From JALZMG01 sp046723555 (lineage in GTDB: Bacteria; Actinomycetota; Acidimicrobiia; Acidimicrobiales; Ilumatobacteraceae): DNA of 64,000 nucleotides. This document shows positions 61,378 to 64,000 of the stretch, piece after piece. The notes under the pieces are model-generated. The model had not been told where the DNA came from. It made no database searches and saw only the letters and a program-made list of their open reading frames with translations. Numbering within the stretch: position 1 is the first letter of the stretch; every line of letters starts with the position of its first letter. Both the position numbers and the translations under genes were made by a program. The stretch covers positions 1-64,000 of the forward strand of contig JBKOUV010000016.1 in assembly GCA_046723555.1 (NCBI GenBank). The letters run 5' to 3'.

Positions 61378-63275
61378 TGACTGAAACCCTGGATTGGCTG
61401 ACGGACGTCGACATCCACTTGTTCAACGAGGGCACCCACTACCACCTCGGCGACAAGCTCGGCGCTCACATCACTCCCGAAGGCACCCGGTTCTCGGTGT
61501 GGGCGCCCGAAGCTCGGGACGTGCGGGTGCTCGGCGACGTCAACGGCTGGACCGGCGAGGGCGCAGTGCTGCAGCCCGTCGGGTCGTCCGGCATCTGGAG
61601 CGGCGTCGTGGACGGGTTCCCGCACGGATCGCCGTACAAGTACCGGATCACGTCCCGCATACGCGGCTACGAGGTCGACAAGGCCGATCCGTACGCCTTC
61701 CACGCCGAAGTCCCGCCGAAGACCGCATCGGTGGTCTGGGACCTCGGTGGCCACCAATGGGGCGACGCCGAGTGGATGGCGGCCCGCAAGGAGACCAACG
61801 CCCTCGCCGCGCCGATCTCGATCTACGAGGTCCACCTCGGCTCGTGGGGCCGCGGCCTCGACCCCGAGACTGGACGGCCGACGTACCGGGCGCTCGGCGA
61901 GGCGCTCGCCCAGCACTGCGTCACCAACGGCTTCACCCACGTCGAGGTGCTACCGGTCATGGAGCACCCGTTCTACGGGTCGTGGGGGTACCAGACGACC
62001 GGGTACTTCGCCCCGACGAGCCGGTACGGCACCCCGCAGGACTTCATGGCGTTGGTGGACACGCTCCACCAGCACGGCGTCGGGATCATCCTCGACTGGG
62101 TGCCGTCGCACTTCCCGTCGGACGAGTTCGGTCTCGGCTACTTCGACGGGTCGCATCTCTACGAACATGCCGATCGCCGCCTTGGGCACCACCCGGACTG
62201 GGACAGCCTGATCTTCAACTACGGGCGCCACGAAGTGCAGGCGTTCCTGATCTCCAGCGCCCGGTGGTGGCTCGAGCGCTACCACGCCGACGGGCTGCGC
62301 GTGGACGCGGTGGCGTCGATGCTGTACCGCGATTACTCACGGGCCGCCGGCGAGTGGGTGCCGAACGAGTTCGGCGGTCGCGAGAACCTCGAGGCGGTGG
62401 CGTTCCTGCGCCAGCTCAACGAGGCGATCTACACCGAGTTCCCCGACGTGCAGACGTTTGCCGAGGAGTCGACGGCGTGGCCGCTGGTCTCGCGGCCGAC
62501 GTACCTCGGCGGCCTCGGCTTCGGCCTGAAGTGGGACATGGGGTGGATGCACGACACCCTCGACTACCTGTCCCACGACCCGGTGCACCGCACCTACCAC
62601 CACAACGAGCTGACGTTCCGGGCGATGTACATGCACTCGGAGAACTACACGCTGCCGCTGTCGCACGACGAGGTCGTCCACGGCAAGCACTCGCTGTACG
62701 GCAAGATGCCAGGCGACGACTGGCAGAAGCGCGCCAATCTGCGCCTGCTGTTCGGCTACCAGTGGACCCAGCCCGGGAAGAAGCTGGTGTTCATGGGCGG
62801 TGAGGTCGCCCAGTACGCCGAGTGGAACCACGATGCGACCATCGAGTGGTCGCGGCTGGACGACCCGGGAGCTGAGGGCGTGCGGCGCTGGCTCGAGGAC
62901 CTCAACCGCACCTACCGGGCGCGCCCGGCGCTACACGAGGGCGATTGCGAGCCGGGAGGGTTCGAGTGGGTCGACGCCAACGACTCGGCGCAGAGCACGA
63001 TCGCGTTCCTGCGGCGGGGCCGCCTGTCTGATGACGTCGCCCTGGTGGTCGCCAACTTCACGCCCGTGCCGCGCTACAACCACCGAGTCGGGGTGCCCTC
63101 GGGAGGTCACTGGGTCGAGCTGTTGAACAGCGACGCGACGCTCTACGGCGGCAGCGGCCAAGGCAACGTGGGAGGTACCGAGGCCACCCCGGTCCCGTTC
63201 CACGGGCGGCAGTGGTCACTCAACCTGGTGCTGCCGCCGCTGGGTCTGCTGGTGTTCGCGCCCGAGTCGGTGTAG
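61377..63275 (+). CDS. glgB: 1,4-alpha-glucan branching enzyme
   Basis: 632 aa GH13_9 enzyme that makes alpha-1,6 branches in the glucan built by GlgE. One CBM48 domain (HLGDKLGAHITPEGTRFSVWAPEARDVRVLGDVNGW) is at the N-terminus, so the extra N1 module of longer forms is absent. The barrel has YEVHLGSWGRG, ILDWVPSHFPSDEFGL, Asp310 in GLRVDAVASMLYRDYSR, Glu363 in TFAEEST, and LSHDEVVHGKHSLYGKMPGD. ATG 61377 overlaps the previous TGA; an in-frame GTG one codon upstream is possible. It completes the TreS-Mak-GlgE-GlgB route. Confidence 0.96.
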   Translation: MTETLDWLTDVDIHLFNEGTHYHLGDKLGAHITPEGTRFSVWAPEARDVRVLGDVNGWTGEGAVLQPVGSSGIWSGVVDGFPHGSPYKYRITSRIRGYEVDKADPYAFHAEVPPKTASVVWDLGGHQWGDAEWMAARKETNALAAPISIYEVHLGSWGRGLDPETGRPTYRALGEALAQHCVTNGFTHVEVLPVMEHPFYGSWGYQTTGYFAPTSRYGTPQDFMALVDTLHQHGVGIILDWVPSHFPSDEFGLGYFDGSHLYEHADRRLGHHPDWDSLIFNYGRHEVQAFLISSARWWLERYHADGLRVDAVASMLYRDYSRAAGEWVPNEFGGRENLEAVAFLRQLNEAIYTEFPDVQTFAEESTAWPLVSRPTYLGGLGFGLKWDMGWMHDTLDYLSHDPVHRTYHHNELTFRAMYMHSENYTLPLSHDEVVHGKHSLYGKMPGDDWQKRANLRLLFGYQWTQPGKKLVFMGGEVAQYAEWNHDATIEWSRLDDPGAEGVRRWLEDLNRTYRARPALHEGDCEPGGFEWVDANDSAQSTIAFLRRGRLSDDVALVVANFTPVPRYNHRVGVPSGGHWVELLNSDATLYGGSGQGNVGGTEATPVPFHGRQWSLNLVLPPLGLLVFAPESV

Positions 63276-63285
63276 CGGCGACCGT

Positions 63286-63618
63286 CTAGCGGCCGGCGAT
63301 CGCCGTTGCCCGCTCCGTGTATTCGCGAGGCGGAGTGTGCTGGACCTGCTCGTCCGGCGTGCTGGCCCGGCGCCGCCACGCGATCAGGGCGACGCAGACC
63401 GCCAGGGCGGCCGCGACGATCAGGACCGTCCTGGTCGGGAACCGCTTCTTGGGCGGCCGGAAGCGATGCTGGGCGCGCTGGGCGAGTCGATTGACGGTGT
63501 CGGGCAGCTCGGGGAGCTTTTCGGCGGCCGTCGAGCCCAGGTCGTGAACGATCCCGCTACCGGCGGACAACACGTCGCCGACACTTTCCGAGATCGCGGT
63601 CAGCGGTTGGTGCTTCAT
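63286..63618 (-). CDS. Small single-pass membrane protein
   Basis: 110 aa. A cytosolic or linker region of about 60 residues (TAISESVGDVLSAGSGIVHDLG..., polar and helical), then a basic patch RPPKKRFPTRT, one transmembrane helix (VLIVAAALAVCVALIAW) and a basic-polar tail. No family recognised. ATG 63618 is selected because AGGAGG lies 6 bases upstream. It follows the other small membrane protein gene, whose stop lies 11 bases upstream, so the two form a pair transcribed toward glgB. Confidence 0.65.
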   Translation of the reverse strand: MKHQPLTAISESVGDVLSAGSGIVHDLGSTAAEKLPELPDTVNRLAQRAQHRFRPPKKRFPTRTVLIVAAALAVCVALIAWRRRASTPDEQVQHTPPREYTERATAIAGR

Positions 63619-63629
63619 GGTCAGCCTCC

Positions 63630-63815
63630 TCAACTGACGGTGGCGAGCGCTGAGGGAACCTCCGTCTCCCCCTCGGCCGACGGAGCCCGGGGCGGGATGA
63701 TTCCCTGGTCAGCAAGCCAGTTCAGCACTGTCTCCCGGCGCTGGGGACCCGACTCGGGGTCGAGGAACCACACCAACGTTCCCCCGACGAGCGCGGCGAA
63801 CAGCAGCTTTCTCAT
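63630..63815 (-). CDS. Very small membrane-associated protein
   Basis: 61 aa. MRKLLFAALVGGTLVWFLDPESGPQRRETVLNWL: one N-terminal hydrophobic stretch followed by an amphipathic, charged segment. WFLDPESGPQRR is a motif I have seen associated with short actinobacterial proteins of unknown role (recollection, not verified). ATG 63815 begins the hydrophobic segment; a GTG eight codons upstream is less likely. It is co-directional with the 110 aa membrane protein, whose Shine-Dalgarno sequence overlaps this stop. Confidence 0.55.
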   Translation of the reverse strand: MRKLLFAALVGGTLVWFLDPESGPQRRETVLNWLADQGIIPPRAPSAEGETEVPSALATVS

Positions 63816-63889
63816 GGACCTGGAGTACCCCGCGCCCACGCAGGCGTAAACGACGCCGCGCCGGGCCGAACTGACCCACCAGGCACGAA

Positions 63890-64000
63890 TTAGCCCTCAG
63901 TGTTACCGAGCTCCCGGAAGTAGTAGAACGCGCGCTCGGCCGTACCTGGTTCGGTCGCCGAGAACCCGTGACGTTCGTAGAACCGGTGGGCGTCGACGTC
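63890..64000 (-). CDS. GNAT-family acetyltransferase, C-terminal fragment (cut by window edge)
   Basis: The last 36 residues of a protein that begins beyond the window. DAHRFYERHGFSATEPGTAERAFYYFREL matches the C-terminal beta-strand and helix of GNAT acetyltransferases, with HRFYERHGF as the conserved motif. The TAA stop is at 63890. The rest of the gene, including the acetyl-CoA loop, is not visible. Confidence 0.8.
   Translation of the reverse strand, partial: DVDAHRFYERHGFSATEPGTAERAFYYFRELGNTEG

Overview
The window is high-GC DNA (roughly 70 % GC by eye) packed with genes on both strands. The GlgE glucan pathway, an F420-type LLM oxidoreductase, a MtrA/MtrB/GerMN-lipoprotein set, many GTG/TTG starts and stop/start overlaps, and a menaquinone (not ubiquinone) pathway all point to an actinobacterium. 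The overall flavour suggests class Acidimicrobiia, but that is inference; no rRNA is present to confirm it. I see no tRNA or rRNA gene, CRISPR array, insertion sequence, phage gene or plasmid function. It reads as ordinary chromosome. No gene-free stretch exceeds 300 bases; the longest is about 190 bases (28080-28271).

Left part (1-12.4 kb): a minus-strand run carries glyS, trpC, a DUF4188 gene, a Tat-exported amidohydrolase, trpF, trpB and trpA (cut by the window edge). Next comes a stress or envelope locus: a YceI-like protein and a Tat lipoprotein related to intradiol dioxygenases, divergent from a response regulator/histidine kinase pair, followed by a tiny secreted Thr/Asp-rich protein. 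recO and a degenerate cis-prenyltransferase paralog then face uppS.

12.5-30 kb: uppS, dinG and a putative exported glycoside hydrolase, then a complete branched-chain-amino-acid-type ABC importer (binding protein, two ATPases, two permeases) coupled to an enoyl-CoA hydratase gene. A fused E1 alpha/beta 2-oxoacid dehydrogenase faces a class III aminotransferase and an ALDH7-type aldehyde dehydrogenase, which together suggest amino-acid catabolism. A MtrA-like regulator is divergent from a MtrB-like kinase and a GerMN lipoprotein.

30-46 kb: era, two acyl-CoA synthetases, a MaoC-type hydratase, an alpha/beta hydrolase and an LLM oxidoreductase lead into a menaquinone block (menG, menF, menD, menH, menA, menE, on alternating strands, with a FrnE/DsbA protein and an amidase interleaved), then thpR and an SDR. 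menB and menC are not in the window.

46-64 kb: CBS/DUF21 protein, ybeY and phoH; a histidine phosphatase; an arsR-SRPBCC-SRPBCC unit followed by a low-molecular-weight phosphatase; an M20 peptidase; an AlkZ-like protein; an ankyrin/TfoX pair; then glgE, a treS-maltokinase fusion and glgB, a complete trehalose-to-alpha-glucan route. Two small membrane proteins and a truncated acetyltransferase end the window.

The most unusual signals are: (i) the divergent pair of cis-prenyltransferase-like genes, which between them carry complementary halves of the conserved active-site motifs, as in eukaryotic heteromeric enzymes; (ii) several families of structured intergenic palindromes, one present three times and one twice with an identical 19-nt arm; (iii) an 11-bp phased direct-repeat array upstream of a response regulator; and (iv) two genes whose only sensible starts are non-standard (CTG for menE, ACG for the phosphatase).
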